Positions 24,301 to 31,475 of a stretch of DNA of 64,000 bases are shown here, in pieces (within the stretch, counting starts at the first letter, position 1; every line of letters starts with the position of its first letter). The position numbers and the translations under genes are program-made. Under the pieces are notes generated by a model. The model searched no databases, was not told the origin of the DNA, and was given only the letters and a program-made list of their open reading frames with translations. Source of the stretch: Jacaranda mimosifolia (Eukaryota > Streptophyta > Magnoliopsida > Lamiales > Bignoniaceae); assembly GCA_018894105.1 (NCBI GenBank), contig CM032119.1, positions 19,547,246-19,611,245 on the forward strand, given 5' to 3'.

Positions 24301-24741
24301 CACTCCGAAAGAATCATTCAAGTGCTGTCTTGAATTCAAACATAGCAAAATAAACAAAATGCTGATAAAACTCAAGAATTTCTTTGAACTAAGAATCAAA
24401 TTCTTATAAGGGCAGGAAATGATGCTATCCATAACCTCACAAAACAGACCCAAAAAAAAAAAAAAACTAACAATTTTACTAAATAGTAAGTTATGGCAGC
24501 CGTAAGAGGGATAGGGAATAGTCAAATAAAGAAAATCTTGATCAGATTATTGCAGCAAGTGTACTTAAACTACCACTTCCAAAAAAAGAAGCTGTAAGAG
24601 AAAAGGGTCAGTGATAAACCTCCTGGAACGCCTATGGCTATGCTGAGCATAACTAAGTGTAAATGCTGAAGAATCCCCATTAGCTTTCTCCTTATCTTCC
24701 TCCACAGTTAAACCATTATTTGCTTTAACTTTGTTGGGCAT
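3037..24741 (-). CDS. MIP1-type leucine-zipper/DUF547 domain protein (11 coding exons)
   Basis: Coding exons, 5' to 3' on the minus strand: 24741-24620, 23666-23591, 23505-23398, 22224-22108, 14306-13944, 7670-7360, 5219-5120, 5032-4973, 4140-4054, 3912-3772, 3357-3037. They sum to 1,806 bp: 601 residues plus a TGA stop, in frame at every junction, all introns GT...AG. Residues ~90-185 form a heptad-rich coiled coil ([19 protein letters not shown], then [16 protein letters not shown]), the leucine zipper of ternary-complex-factor MIP1 proteins. Residues ~366-505 are the DUF547 domain ([42 protein letters not shown]). The middle ~150 residues are Ser/Lys-rich and probably disordered. Snapdragon MIP1 binds MADS-box factors; most plant paralogues have no assigned reaction, so function is inferred. 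The chosen ATG is the first after an in-frame TGA in the likely 5' UTR exon. Four transposons sit in the introns, none in an exon. Confidence 0.88.
3696..3732 (+). repeat. (GAA)n-(GCA)n microsatellite
   Basis: About eight GAA units followed by four GCA units within the intron between coding exons 10 and 11. Confidence 0.95.
3772..3912 (-). CDS. DUF547 gene coding exon 10
   Basis: 47 codons, residues 449-495, from [10 protein letters not shown] to [12 protein letters not shown], the last strongly conserved DUF547 block. GAAG acceptor; ATG|GTAACA donor. Confidence 0.93.
4054..4140 (-). CDS. DUF547 gene coding exon 9
   Basis: 29 codons, residues 420-448: [20 protein letters not shown], then CYHTPRMGQ. 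This is the YN(V/I)GGH block of DUF547. TGTGCAG acceptor; CAG|GTATCA donor. Confidence 0.93.
4973..5032 (-). CDS. DUF547 gene coding exon 8
   Basis: 20 codons (residues 400-419), [20 protein letters not shown], continuing DUF547. Only 87 bp of intron separate it from exon 7. Donor AAG|GTGTGG. Confidence 0.92.
5120..5219 (-). CDS. DUF547 gene coding exon 7 (DUF547 start)
   Basis: 100 bp completing codon 366 as Arg and reading [19 protein letters not shown], then [14 protein letters not shown]. The FWINLYN block is the most conserved DUF547 signature. TTTCAG acceptor; CAT|GTAAAT donor. Confidence 0.92.
5220..7359 (-). other. DUF547 gene intron 6-7
   Basis: 2.1-kb AT-rich intron. It holds a weak local duplication: a ~150-bp stretch from about 6050 (ending with AACTATGAATAGCTTTAT) recurs from about 6230. 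No element boundary or coding sequence is recognised. Confidence 0.6.
7360..7670 (-). CDS. DUF547 gene coding exon 6
   Basis: 311 bp, residues 263-365 and two bases of codon 366. Contains [20 protein letters not shown], the conserved block that precedes DUF547 in this family, and a Ser-rich loop. CCAG acceptor; TAG|GTAATG donor. A small undetected exon between exons 5 and 6 cannot be excluded, but the join is in frame without one. Confidence 0.87.
7671..8939 (-). other. DUF547 gene intron 5-6, part before the gypsy insertion
   Basis: AT-rich intron DNA. The open frames at 7761-8090, 8259-8483 and 8635-8903 show no family motif. Ends with CATTG (8935-8939), the left copy of the TSD of the inserted gypsy element. 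Confidence 0.6.
8940..9128 (+). repeat. 5' terminal repeat of the gypsy derivative
   Basis: 189 bp, identical to 13052-13240 except for two substitutions. The first ~60 bp are integrase coding sequence ([17 protein letters not shown]); the rest resembles an LTR tail ending TTGTATCA. It starts TATAAC rather than the canonical TG. Confidence 0.88.
9131..9143 (+). promoter_or_regulatory. Primer-binding site (tRNA-iMet)
   Basis: TGGTATCAGAGCC two bases after the LTR end, complementary to the 3' end of plant initiator tRNA-Met, the usual minus-strand primer. Confidence 0.88.
9171..10444 (+). pseudogene. Gypsy gag and protease N-part, frameshifted
   Basis: Begins at ATG 9171 ([12 protein letters not shown]). 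The capsid region includes [18 protein letters not shown] and HWHQMY. An extra AT in a TATATA run near 9570 shifts the frame and creates a TGA at 9576-9578; reading resumes from 9575 ([20 protein letters not shown]). A zinc-knuckle variant [14 protein letters not shown] lies at ~10120-10160, and the aspartic protease motif [12 protein letters not shown] at ~10380-10415. A TGA at 10442-10444 ends the frame inside protease. The product would be the structural Gag and the processing protease. Confidence 0.85.
10445..11113 (+). pseudogene. Gypsy protease C-part and RT N-terminus, frameshifted
   Basis: The second half of protease ([20 protein letters not shown]) and the RT entry region ([20 protein letters not shown]) are open from 10495 to 11067. 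A one-base loss near 10490 separates it from the preceding frame. A TAA at 11065-11067 replaces a sense codon just after GIIR, and another frameshift lies between about 11100 and 11130, after KKKDGSW. Confidence 0.8.
11114..13240 (+). pseudogene. Gypsy RT-RNase H-integrase, 3'-truncated
   Basis: One long frame runs through RT ([16 protein letters not shown]; catalytic FFDDIL at ~11426-11443), RNase H ([15 protein letters not shown], with Asn where the first catalytic Asp is normal), the HHCC zinc finger ([20 protein letters not shown]) and the integrase core with its three acidic positions (MDF; LTDRD; QTEVV). At about 13110 the integrase reading passes abruptly into LTR tail sequence, so the C-terminal integrase domain is lost. 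The frame itself continues to 13303 in flanking DNA. Confidence 0.88.
13052..13240 (+). repeat. 3' terminal repeat of the gypsy derivative
   Basis: Partner of 8940-9128. Preceded by GTGGTGG, still within integrase codons, which may have served as a substitute polypurine tract. Followed by the TSD copy CATTG. Confidence 0.88.
13241..13943 (-). other. DUF547 gene intron 5-6, remainder
   Basis: AT-rich intron DNA between the gypsy element and coding exon 5; no further element recognised. Confidence 0.6.
13944..14306 (-). CDS. DUF547 gene coding exon 5 (second half of zipper plus linker)
   Basis: 121 codons, residues 142-262. Begins [19 protein letters not shown], the second zipper helix, then a Ser/Lys-rich linker. 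The donor AGG|GTGTTT is the weakest in the gene and was chosen because it keeps phase 0 into exon 6. The exon lies between the TRIM-like element (from 14440) and the gypsy insertion (ending 13240). Confidence 0.82.
14440..14667 (+). repeat. TRIM 5' LTR
   Basis: 228 bp, from TGCTATAATTTC to CTCTACA. Contains a short internal duplication of TATTAGGACTT not present in the right LTR. Confidence 0.85.
14668..14679 (+). promoter_or_regulatory. TRIM primer-binding site
   Basis: TGGTATTAGAGC, matching the tRNA-iMet PBS core with one substitution, immediately after the LTR end CA. Confidence 0.82.
14860..15040 (+). repeat. Imprecise CTGCCTACT-type pyrimidine-rich repeat inside the TRIM
   Basis: Many degenerate copies of TGCCTACTATCTGCTTC and shortened forms. 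All three frames stay open because the repeat lacks stop codons, which explains the overlapping ORFs there; they are not genes. Confidence 0.8.
15112..15121 (+). promoter_or_regulatory. TRIM polypurine tract
   Basis: TTGAGGGGGAG-type tract abutting the 3' LTR start (TGTTATAATTTC), the plus-strand primer of reverse transcription. Confidence 0.8.
15122..15367 (+). repeat. TRIM 3' LTR
   Basis: 246 bp. Longer than its partner through an (AT)n expansion near 15240-15262 and a ~23-bp duplication of CTCTAAACAATGC near 15315-15345. Confidence 0.85.
15373..15882 (-). other. Intron 4-5 DNA between the TRIM and the Mutator-like element
   Basis: Non-coding; no repeat or motif could be assigned. Confidence 0.5.
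15892..16135. repeat. Left inverted-repeat module of the Mutator-like element
   Basis: Opens GGGAAAATTGCATTTTTGG and closes with the inverse (CCAAAAGTGTGATTTTTC). A second inverse pair, TGTGGGATTTGAAGGGAAAA against CAATCAAATCCCAT, lies inside. A GC-richer spacer, about 16000-16075, separates the arms. Confidence 0.75.
16136..17291. other. Extremely AT-rich core of the Mutator-like element
   Basis: About 1.15 kb made almost only of A and T, with diffuse repeats of TTAAATTTAAAATT-type words and a partial duplication: ATTAATGTATTTAGTAAAATTAT near 16150 and again near 16570. No coding potential. Confidence 0.8.
17292..17500. repeat. Right inverted-repeat module of the Mutator-like element
   Basis: Opens GAGAAAATCGCACTTTTGG and closes CCAAAAGTGTGATTTTCCCT. 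Both arms are close relatives of the left module, as expected if the module is an older MITE whose copies became the ends of a larger element. Confidence 0.72.
17519..17552. repeat. Perfect 34-bp palindrome
   Basis: GATATAAGGTAATGGAA followed by its exact reverse complement, centred on the GAATTC at 17533-17538, nine bases beyond the Mutator-like TSD. No spacer and no mismatch. Confidence 0.95.
17553..18269 (-). other. Intron 4-5 DNA between the Mutator-like and hAT-like elements
   Basis: Non-coding; nothing recognised beyond the palindrome at its left edge. Confidence 0.5.
18278..19121. mobile_element. hAT-like nonautonomous DNA transposon
   Basis: An 844-bp element flanked by a perfect 8-bp TSD, GTTACAGT (18270-18277 and 19122-19129). 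Its TIRs read CTATGATGCACGGA on the left and CTATAATGCATGGA from the right, two mismatches in 14. The 8-bp TSD is that of hAT elements. Both subterminal regions are dense in GACAC/GTGTC words (for instance CCGTGTCGAATTT, CCGATACGTGTCGGG); the centre is AT-rich and non-coding. Confidence 0.8.
19130..22107 (-). other. Intron 4-5 DNA, distal part
   Basis: About 3 kb without recognised genes. It has T-rich tracts (20029-20041), a stretch with GCCTTGAGGCA- and GCACCCCAAG-type words (19620-19740) reminiscent of degraded repeats, and the C-tract at 21387-21405. The open frame at 20243-20440 has no family motif. Confidence 0.5.
21387..21405 (+). repeat. Homopolymer C tract (19 C)
   Basis: Nineteen consecutive C in AT-rich intron DNA; its length is likely uncertain in any assembly. 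Confidence 0.9.
22108..22224 (-). CDS. DUF547 gene coding exon 4 (first half of leucine zipper)
   Basis: 39 codons, residues 103-141, starting [20 protein letters not shown]. Regular leucine/hydrophobic heptads match the Lzipper-MIP1 domain. TTTTGCAG acceptor and CAG|GTAACA donor. The following intron is 7.8 kb long and holds three transposons. Confidence 0.9.
22225..23397 (-). other. DUF547 gene intron 3-4
   Basis: AT-rich intron with A-rich tracts around 22835-22880. The open frame at 22523-22711 has no splice-compatible homology to the family. Confidence 0.6.
23398..23505 (-). CDS. DUF547 gene coding exon 3
   Basis: 36 codons, residues 67-102, beginning [20 protein letters not shown] and ending ASLEKD at a GTAAGT donor. 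The end runs into the zipper begun in exon 4. It is separated from exon 2 by an 85-bp intron. Confidence 0.85.
23591..23666 (-). CDS. DUF547 gene coding exon 2
   Basis: A 76-bp exon flanked by a TTTGCAG acceptor and a consensus GTAAGT donor. It completes the split codon 41 and continues [16 protein letters not shown]. The polar sequence is typical of the variable N-terminus of this family. Confidence 0.8.
23667..24619 (-). other. DUF547 gene intron 1-2 (coding exon numbering)
   Basis: 953-bp intron bounded by AG|GTTTAT and TTTGCAG. The open frame at 24190-24525 is AT-driven with no motif. Confidence 0.6.
24620..24741 (-). CDS. DUF547 gene coding exon 1
   Basis: Encodes residues 1-40 and two bases of codon 41. 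Starts at the ATG read [11 protein letters not shown] and ends AG|GTTTAT. The exon itself probably begins at 24773 after a CAG acceptor, leaving 32 nt of 5' UTR. Acidic then Ser/His/Arg-rich (AQHSHRRSR), with no domain. Confidence 0.7.
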
Positions 24742-25119
24742 ATTTAAAACAATAAATGGTTCATATTCTGCTCCTGCCAAGTATGTTATGCCCCCCAACA
24801 AACACACACATATATGGACGCATCTATACATAAAATCAACATGATGTGCGTGGCCAACATAATTTTGTCAAAACTTGAGGAAATGAAATAGTGTAAAATA
24901 CAACCCGGCAAAGATCATGATGACCCAGAAGAAGAACTGAACAAACTAATGAGCTGAAGAGAAATAAAGTGAGAAGGAAAGAAAGAAAGGACTCTTTAAT
25001 GGTTTTGTACTAAATTCAAGCATATTGAATGGTGGTAGAAGATTTTGATAAAGAATTGGAACACGAGGAGAGAGTTTAATACCGAAAAAAGAATTGAAAA
25101 GAAGAAGAAAAGCAGTTAC

Positions 25120-25321
25120 CTCACAGAAGAGATGGGACCGGCGAATTGAATTCGATCGCCATGACGTCGTTGAGAGCATTAAATGGGATATTTACTTCAC
25201 CTGCCAAACAGTGTAATGCAGCTACACTCTCACTGTATTTTTCAACGGATACTTTCTCTGCAAAAGATTTGTCTTGGTTTTTATTCGGAAAATATGTACC
25301 AGCGACCACGCTGGAACTCAT
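25120..25321 (-). other. Probable 5' UTR exon of the DUF547 gene with a 66-codon upstream ORF
   Basis: A donor (GAG|GTAACTG) at 25119 joins to the acceptor before 24773. The exon carries an ORF beginning MSSSVVAGTYFPNK and ending in TGA at 25121-25123, which lies in the frame of the main ORF, 33 nt upstream of its ATG after splicing. The upper limit is the ATG of this ORF; the transcription start was not located. This is a splice-site inference, not homology. Confidence 0.45.
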
Positions 25322-26260
25322 TCATATCGTCCCTATAGAGATGGCAGCGGGCAATTTGGTAAAATTTGGAATCCTGCCCTGTCAAATCTTGCAAAGATCC
25401 CATTTCCAATTTTACTCCGACAGAATCCTTTATTTCAACGTTAATTGGCTTAAAATCTCTAAACCTTCTAGGATTCAATCCCCCTTTTCCCTTTTTTTTT
25501 TTTTTTTTTTCCAATTTTAACTCCTAATTTTCAACTTAAATTTTGAGTTCACCCCTTCAGTGAAAATGATAAAAAAGCCTAACTTAAATTTAAAATGAAA
25601 CAACTCATGTTTTCTCTTCCCATTTTCTCACGTTTTTCTCTTCTTATTCTCTCCATTTGTGCAAATCCGACGTTTGGTACTGCAATGACGCTCCACTTGC
25701 CATTTTCATGTTGGTGTTGCAACGAAATCTCCATTTCTTTCACTTTGGATTGACTTTTTTCCATTCTTTTTGTGGTTGTAGCTAGAAGGGTTTTTATTTT
25801 CATCCCTCAATTAAATAGCCTACAAGGTAAGTTGTGTAATTTTATATTATGTTATTTTGTATTGAAATACAAAAAGAAATATAATACATTACTTTGTTTG
25901 CCTCTTGTTTGATGTTGTTTTTAGTTATTTTAGGCCTTGTTTTGATATACTCAATTCACCACGGTTGATCTTTTCTTTTATCAAAAAAACCCCTAATATA
26001 AGTTTTTTGATACTTGAATATTGTCAATTTATACTTCAATTGTTGTTTTAATTGTATGCTTCAAATATTAGTTATTTGAATTTAGTAATTATATAATTCA
26101 TATAAGGTGTAGTGTATATTAGTTGTTTGTAATTGAATTTTAGGGATATTATCTGATTTATGGTGTATACGATGTCTATACATCATGTTTAACCATTTCT
26201 TGGGCATCCACTCCTACAAACTCATGATTAATATGATTAGTACTATTTTCAAATAATATG
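25322..26260. other. Presumed promoter side of the DUF547 gene and adjoining AT-rich DNA
   Basis: Contains a T run near 25491-25511. No clear TATA box was found for the minus-strand gene. A 74-codon minus frame (25579-25803) is Lys/Glu-rich but matches no family I recognise. Confidence 0.35.
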
Positions 26261-26261
26261 G

Positions 26262-26480
26262 TATCAAAATTAAAATTTTCAGTATTTTTGTTCTGACTTT
26301 GCAGTACACAAAACCTCCAAATCAATATGCTGTGCAGCTTTATTTGTACAAAAATTGAAACTTTCAGCATTTAAATTGTGAGTTGCAGTACACAAAACCT
26401 CCAATTCAGTATTATGTGCAAGTCTTTTTGGTACAAAAATTCAAACTTTTAGTATTTAAATTGTGACTTGTTGTTCCAAA
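26262..26480 (+). repeat. Imperfect ~84-bp tandem repeat
   Basis: GCAGTACACAAAACCTCCAA starts at 26301 and 26385, each followed by TAT(G)TGCA, TTTGTACAAAAATT and TTTAAATTGTGA. Confidence 0.7.
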
Positions 26481-26670
26481 ACCCAACGCAGAATTTATGT
26501 AGTTATGTATGTTTCTCTTTTCTACAAAAATAATGGCTAAAACTCAAGGACCTGCACACCAAACTACTGAAGGTAACAGAGACTCCGAGTTGTATTCTCG
26601 ATGCTCTTTAGGGTACTTTAAAAATATTATGAAAGAGATGGACGGTAAGATGAGCTTTAGCCACACTTGA

Positions 26671-26862
26671 GCATATTGTTATACAAAAAATTGGGACATG
26701 GACTGTGGAGTTTATGTACATCTTTGGGTAGAATGTTACGCAAAAAACACCAAGGATTTTTGGGAATATGCAAATAATTATTCTATAGACATGCATCGAA
26801 CACATATTGCTGCAAAAATTCTAATCGATGAGCATCGTTTAATGTATTCCAAGGCTCAATGA
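26671..26862 (+). pseudogene. ULP1-type (C48) cysteine peptidase fragment
   Basis: The translation reads KNWDMDCGVYVHLWVECYAK and then KILIDEHRLMYSKAQ before TGA. The DCGVYV block is the catalytic-cysteine motif of the ULP1/SENP (C48) SUMO-peptidase family, followed by the usual C-terminal helix. The His and Asp regions upstream are not open: a TGA stands at 26668-26670. In plants such fragments very often come from Mutator-like elements that carry a ULP1 gene, and here a long tandem array follows. An isolated remnant, not a working gene. Confidence 0.6.
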
Positions 26863-28128
26863 TGATATTCGGGTGGTTATTATCTAGATGAATTTACTTT
26901 TAGTATGTGAACATTGAGGTGATTGTTTCAGTATTTCTGACATACTTATTAGATAACATTTATAATTTGTTTATTTGGATGATCATAATGGATGGTTTTT
27001 ACAATTCATAGTCTAATTTAGAATTTTATTTATATATAGACACTAGTAAATATATATATATGTTACAAGTTAGTTCAAAATAAGTACACAACTAGTGATA
27101 ACTCAGTACATAAATGCAGTTTCAAAGTACATAATTGCCAAAACTAGGTATTGTTTTGTAGATTTCCAATATGAATGAGAGCACAAGTGGTTGGATGTTC
27201 GTGTTTGTGTTCCCAATCATTTCAACATACACTATCACGAGCATTATTTGAAGAAAATATGATTTTATTGTATTAGAGTGTCTTACGTATTATTCCAAGC
27301 ATTGAATTAAGGTTAAAATCGACCTTTGGGAAAGCAAGTACAAAGTCATACAAAATAAGTACATAAATAAGAAAAACTCAGTACTTAAACGCAGTTCCAA
27401 AAGTACATAATTGCCAAAACTAGGTATTTTTTTCGCATTTCTAGTATCATTCTCAACACATAAGGGACCGAGTTCAATTCAGTCTAATTCCATTGCATGA
27501 TCATAAGACCATGACGTATTAGTCCTAGGACTCATATAGTACTATCACTACCATTTCTTCAACAAACCATAGTTTTGTCGCATTAGGGTGTCTTATTTGT
27601 TGTTTCACACATCAAATTAAGCCTCAACTTGGTCTTTGGAAAAGTAAGTACAGAAATATGCATAATAGGTACACAACATTGGCAAATTAAGTACATATAT
27701 GCAGTTCTGGAGTACATAAATGCCAATACGGGTACTTTTATGTGGATTTTGGATATCATTTTTAGTGCATAAAGGATCAAGTTCAATTCAGCCTAATCTG
27801 GCTATTGCATGATTAAAAGACCATAGCGTATTAGTCTTAGGACTCATATAGTCATGATAGGTTCACTGGGTTTTTGATGGTGGTGTCGAGATTATTCATT
27901 TGGCTTATGCATAAATGGTTTATACTACTATGAATGAGAGCACAAGTGGTTAGATATGGGTATTTAAATTCCCAATCATTTCAACACGTACTCTCATGAT
28001 ATTTTCTTTAGCAAACCACGATTTTGTCTCATTAGGATATCTTATGTGTTGTTCCATGCATCGAACTAAGTCTCATCTTGATTTTTGGAAAAGCAAGTAC
28101 AGAAACAGGCATAATCGGTACACAACAT

Positions 28129-28619
28129 TAGGGTTATTAACGAATCGAATTGAATCGAATATTTGAGGATTCGAATTCGATTTGATTCATTTCACTTGTA
28201 TTCGTATTCGTATTTGAATTCAACTCGAATCTAAATTGGACTCGAATTCAATTCGAGTAACTATTTAATATATTCAAATTTGATTCAAATGTTCGATTAA
28301 CTCAATTTTTTACTTAAATTTTGAATTATTTATTATTTTTCACCTTTTATTATGGTCAAAAAATGAAAATACTTAATTTATTCAATGGCTTCATTATTAT
28401 AAATCATCAAAATTTTAAGTTTTGAGAAATAAAAATATTAATATATATAATATATATTCGAATATTTTATTGAATATCAAACTTGAATATTATTGGATTC
28501 AATTAGCATTCGATTATTTATAGAATATTATGCTAGACTCGAATTCAAATTCGAATTCGTTAAATTTTGAATTTGTATCTCGAATTATTTGATAAAGGTT
28601 TGATTTGTTAACAACCCTA
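28129..28619. mobile_element. hAT-like MITE, copy 1 (with TSD)
   Basis: 491 bp; TIRs TAGGGTTATTAACGAATCGAA and, from the right, TAGGGTTGTTAACAAATCAAA. A perfect 8-bp TSD, CACAACAT (28121-28128 and 28620-28627), places it with hAT-type MITEs. The interior is AT-rich with many GAATTCGAAT-type words and no ORF. Confidence 0.85.
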
Positions 28620-29073
28620 CACAACATTGGCAAATTAAGTACATAAACATAGTTCTGGAGTACATAAATGCCAATACTGGGTACTTTTCTGTGGATTTCT
28701 GGTATCATTCTTAGCATATAAGGGATCGAGTTCTATTCGGCCTAATATGGCTCTTGCACGATTAAAAGACCATGGTATATTAGTTTTAGGACTCATATAG
28801 TCATGATAGGTTCATTAGTTTTCGATGGTGGTGTCAAGCGGATTCGTTTGGGTCATGCATTAATAGTTTATATTACTATGAATGAGAGCGCAAGTGGTTA
28901 GATGTGGGTGTTTAAGTTCCTAATCATTTCAACACGTACTATCCCGACCATTTCTTCACCAAACCAAGATTTTGTCGCATTATGGTATCTTATGTGTTCT
29001 TCCGCACATCGAATTGAGTCTCATCTTGATTTTTGGAAAAGTAAGTATAGAAACATGCATAATAGGTACACAT

Positions 29074-29570
29074 TAGGGTTGTTAACGAATCGAATCGAAC
29101 CGAATATTTGAGGATTTGAATTTGATTCGATTCATTTTACTCGTGTTTGGATTTCGTATTTGAATTTGACTCGAATTCAAAATTGGGCTCGAATTCGATT
29201 CGAGTCACTATTCGATATATTTGAATTTGATTTAAATGTTCGATTAACTCAATTTTTTACTTGAATTTTAAATTATTTATTAATTTTTCACCTTTTATTA
29301 TGGTCACAAAATGAAAATACTTAATTTATTCAATGGCTTCATTATTATAAATCATCAAAATTTTAAGTTTTGAGAAATAATAATATTAATATATATAATA
29401 ATATATATTCGAATATTTTATTGTATATCAAACTCAGATATTATTAGATTTGATTATGATTTGATTATATATTGAATATTATGCTAGACTCGAATTCGAA
29501 TTTGAATTCGTTAAATTTTGAATTTGAATATCGAATTATTTGATAAAGGTTTGATTCGTTAACAACTCTA
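29074..29570. mobile_element. hAT-like MITE, copy 2 (no TSD)
   Basis: 497 bp, very similar to copy 1. Its left flank matches the insertion point of copy 1 in the repeat unit, but the right flank (TATAATACTTTC) comes from a different phase of the unit. About 320 bp of the unit are missing next to it. Confidence 0.8.
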
Positions 29571-30765
29571 TATAATACTTTCAGCAAAACATGATTTTGT
29601 CGCATTAGGATATCTTATGTGTTGTTCCACACATCTAATTGAGTCTCATCTCGATTTTTAAAAAAGCAAGTACAAAAACACGCATAATAAGTACACAATA
29701 TTAGCAAATTAAGTACATAAACATAGTTCTGGAGTACATAAATGCCAATACTGGGTACTTTTCTGTGGATTTCTGGTATCATTCTAAGCACATAAGGGAT
29801 CGAGCTCAATTCAACCTAATTTGGCTATTGCATGATTAAAAGACAATGGCGTATTAGTCTTAGGATTCATATAGTCATTATAGGTTCATTGGTTCTCGAT
29901 AGTGGTATCGGGAGGATTCATTTAGCTCATGTATCAATGATTTATACTACTATGAATGAGAGCGCAAGTGGTTGGATATAGGTGTTTGAGTTTCCAACCA
30001 TTTCAACATACTATCAAGATCATTTCTTCAACAAATCATGATTTTGCCGTGTTAGTGTGTCTTATGTGTTGTTTCACACATCGAATTGAACCTCATCTTG
30101 GCCTTTAGAAAAGCAAATACAGAAACTCACATAACAGGTACACAACATTGGCAAATTAAGTACATAAACACAGTTTTGGAGTACATAAATGCTAATACTG
30201 AGTACTTTTCTATGGATTTCTAGTATCATTCTCAGCACATAGGATTGAGCTCAATTCGGCCTAATTTGGCTATTGTATTATTAAAGACCATGGTGTATTA
30301 GTCCTAGGACTCATATAGTCATGATAGGTTCACCAGTTGTCGATTATGGTGTTGGGAGGATTCATTTGGCTAATGTATCAATGATTTATACTACTATAAA
30401 CGAGAGCGCAAGTGATTGGTGTAGGTGTTTGAGGTCCCAACCATTTCAACATGTACTATCACGATCATTTCTTCAACAAATCACGATTCTATCGCCTTAG
30501 TGTATCAAATGTGTTGTTCCATGCATCAAATTGAACCTCATCTCAACCTTTAGAAAAGCAAGTATAGAAATACTCATAATAGGTGCACAACATTGGCAAA
30601 TTAAGTACATAAACACAGTTCTGGAGTACATAAATGCCAATATTGGGTATTTTTCTGCAAATTTTTGATGTTATTCTCAACATATAAGGGATCGAGTTCA
30701 GTTCAACTTAATCTGCCATTGCATGATCAAAAAACCATGGCATATTAGTCATAAGACTCGTATTT

Positions 30766-31475
30766 GGAAAAAGCCTTTTCCAAATTGTCATACTACCTTG
30801 CTCAAGGATTTCTTGGAATCGATCATTATAGAATACATAGGAGATACACTCATCCTTCACAACAACGAGGAGATGGATCCTATCTTAGATCTTGAAAACC
30901 TCCATGCTTAAGTAGCTCATACCTAATCTCAACCCTGGATGACCCGCTATGTGGTCAAAAAAGAGTCAAAACATAATGACCTAAACACAAGGTTAGCATG
31001 GATCCTCAGGTCCAATGACTAACTATATGAACTAGCGTAAGCTAGAGAACTTGCTACTACGACTATCTAGGGGATTCTCCAAGCGGGCTTTCAATGAACT
31101 TGTTCTCTAACATGCACCTACTAACATGGGTCCATGTCTAACATAGATTGCTCATGAAACAAAGCAATATCCAACTTCTTGAATTATACATCGTTAGTGT
31201 AAGTCTATCCAAATCTTATATGCCCATCTCATAAGATTCTATGACTTAGAATATTTAAAATCATGACTGTAGAGACTTTTTTCAAATCACCATCATATGT
31301 GTGACCAAGTCCTATAGTCTTGTATGATTTAGGGGCTTCAACCAAATGCCAGTGAAGAAAATAAGTATAAGATGAAGATGGTCATTTAATAAGAATATCA
31401 TTCAACCAAGATTGTATCACAAGTGAAATAGTTTTTACATGCCAATCCAATTTGCTGCGGGGCACTATTCCAACA
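30766..31475 (-). repeat. Truncated 3' LTR of the outer copia element
   Basis: Starts (minus) TGTTGGAATAGTGCCCCGCA after a GTGGGAGAT polypurine tract. Only the first ~710 bp of a ~2.2-kb LTR remain; it breaks off at the tandem array near 30766. The exact breakpoint is uncertain by a few bases. Confidence 0.75.

Larger units (their letters stand above)
27070..30765 (+). repeat. Tandem array of ~447-bp units
   Basis: The anchor AAAG(C/T)AAGTA begins at 27331, 27641, 28090, 29038, 29663, 30110 and 30555, with a partial unit before 27331. Spacings of 449, 447 and 445 give the unit length; the 948 spacing is one unit plus a 491-bp MITE and its 8-bp TSD. Units share GAGTACATAAATGCCAATA, TGAATGAGAGC, and TCATATAGTCATGATAGGTTCA. 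Units near the left end are shortened. The array stops abruptly at the truncated copia LTR. No coding potential. Confidence 0.85.

Noticed and set aside
25121..25321. 66-codon ORF as the true start of the DUF547 protein
   Set aside because: It ends in TGA in the main frame before the splice junction, so it cannot be joined to the main ORF.
27070..30765. CRISPR-like regular repeat
   Set aside because: Units are ~447 bp and adjacent, without unique spacers; it is a tandem array in plant nuclear DNA.
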